DNA of 64,000 nucleotides from Echiichthys vipera (Eukaryota > Chordata > Actinopteri > Perciformes > Trachinidae). Of this stretch, positions 63,535-64,000 are shown in pieces (within the stretch, counting starts at the first letter, position 1; the number at the start of each line of letters is the position of its first letter). The translations under genes and the position numbers were made by a program. The stretch lies in NCBI GenBank assembly GCA_963691815.1, contig OY829647.1, forward strand, positions 11,802,360 through 11,866,359. Reading direction: 5' to 3'. The notes under the pieces are model-generated. The model worked only from the letters and a program-made list of their open reading frames with translations, was not told where the DNA came from and made no database searches.

Positions 63535-64000
63535 CTGCAAAGAAAACACAGAGATGCAACAGGACATCAGCATATGTATAGGAATACATGATTACATAAA
63601 TATTGTAGTAAAACTTACAGTATTTACTGCCTTAGACTCAGCTATGGAGCTAGAAAGAGCAGAAGTGCACTGACTACACTAGGGCTCACCAAATATATAA
63701 ATATAAGACCCTCATAAAATGTGTTTTGATTTAAGATTATATATTTAAGATATATATATATTCATTTCTGACCTATTTTATTCTGGTCCAGTTGAGGCCT
63801 TTCTTACATAAGCTCTCCATTTGGTTTGCCTTGTATGAAGGACTTTGTAACCTGGGTTTTGAAAAATATTCTTTAAAGAGTGTTATTAGTCGTGATAGTA
63901 GTACTATTACTATTACTCAAGTAGCTGTTTACTGTACTAGGGGCAATGACAACAATATAAAGGGTGACAATTCTAATGGAAAAAGTAATCTCTTTAAACT
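63535..64000. other. pkd2 intron running off the window
   Basis: Upstream of the acceptor TTTCTTTGCAG at 63535 no further coding sequence is found. The large first exon must lie beyond the right edge. Confidence 0.5.

Noticed and set aside
63254..63673. 139-residue plus-strand frame
   Set aside because: It is an antisense shadow of the pkd2 S1 exon at 63421-63534; the minus-strand reading gives the conserved polycystin sequence.

Overview
The window is vertebrate nuclear DNA, almost certainly from a ray-finned (teleost) fish. Genes are split into many short GT-AG exons separated by AT-rich introns. Those introns are full of fish-type repeats: long TG and TA microsatellites, L2-like and L1-like LINE tails, a tRNA-derived SINE, and hAT- and piggyBac-like miniature elements. 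I found no bacterial operon, CRISPR array or rRNA.

Four protein genes are present, and every exon below was placed by hand from reading frame, splice sites and phase. (1) herc3 on the minus strand (coding 19780 down to 1743, 18 coding exons) encodes a HERC-type ubiquitin ligase; the end of the HECT domain, with the catalytic cysteine, lies beyond the left edge. (2) ppm1k on the plus strand (26207-32963, 6 coding exons) is a mitochondrial PP2C phosphatase. (3) abcg2 on the plus strand (39008-52769, 15 coding exons) is a half-size ABC efflux transporter. (4) pkd2 on the minus strand (63534 down to 55625, 14 exons) is the polycystin-2 TRP channel; only its 5' first exon is missing, beyond the right edge.

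Layout: herc3 and ppm1k are head-to-head about 2.8 kb apart, and the gap holds a nested L1/L2 retrotransposon insertion and then a CCAAT-rich ppm1k promoter. ppm1k and abcg2 run in tandem. abcg2 and pkd2 converge, with candidate polyadenylation signals about 0.7 kb apart. The genes do different jobs (ubiquitin transfer, branched-chain amino-acid catabolism control, drug/urate/porphyrin efflux, ciliary cation channel). Their grouping is ancestral synteny, matching HERC3-PPM1K-ABCG2-PKD2 at human 4q22, not a functional operon.

I see no undescribed molecular system. The points most worth a second look are mobile-element structures: a BED-finger hAT remnant with perfect 8-bp target duplications inside ppm1k, an L2-type element nested in an L1 tail, two TTAA-flanked piggyBac-like elements, a long hairpin element just downstream of the abcg2 stop, and two exon-like islands inside ppm1k intron 3 that are in phase with the preceding exon.
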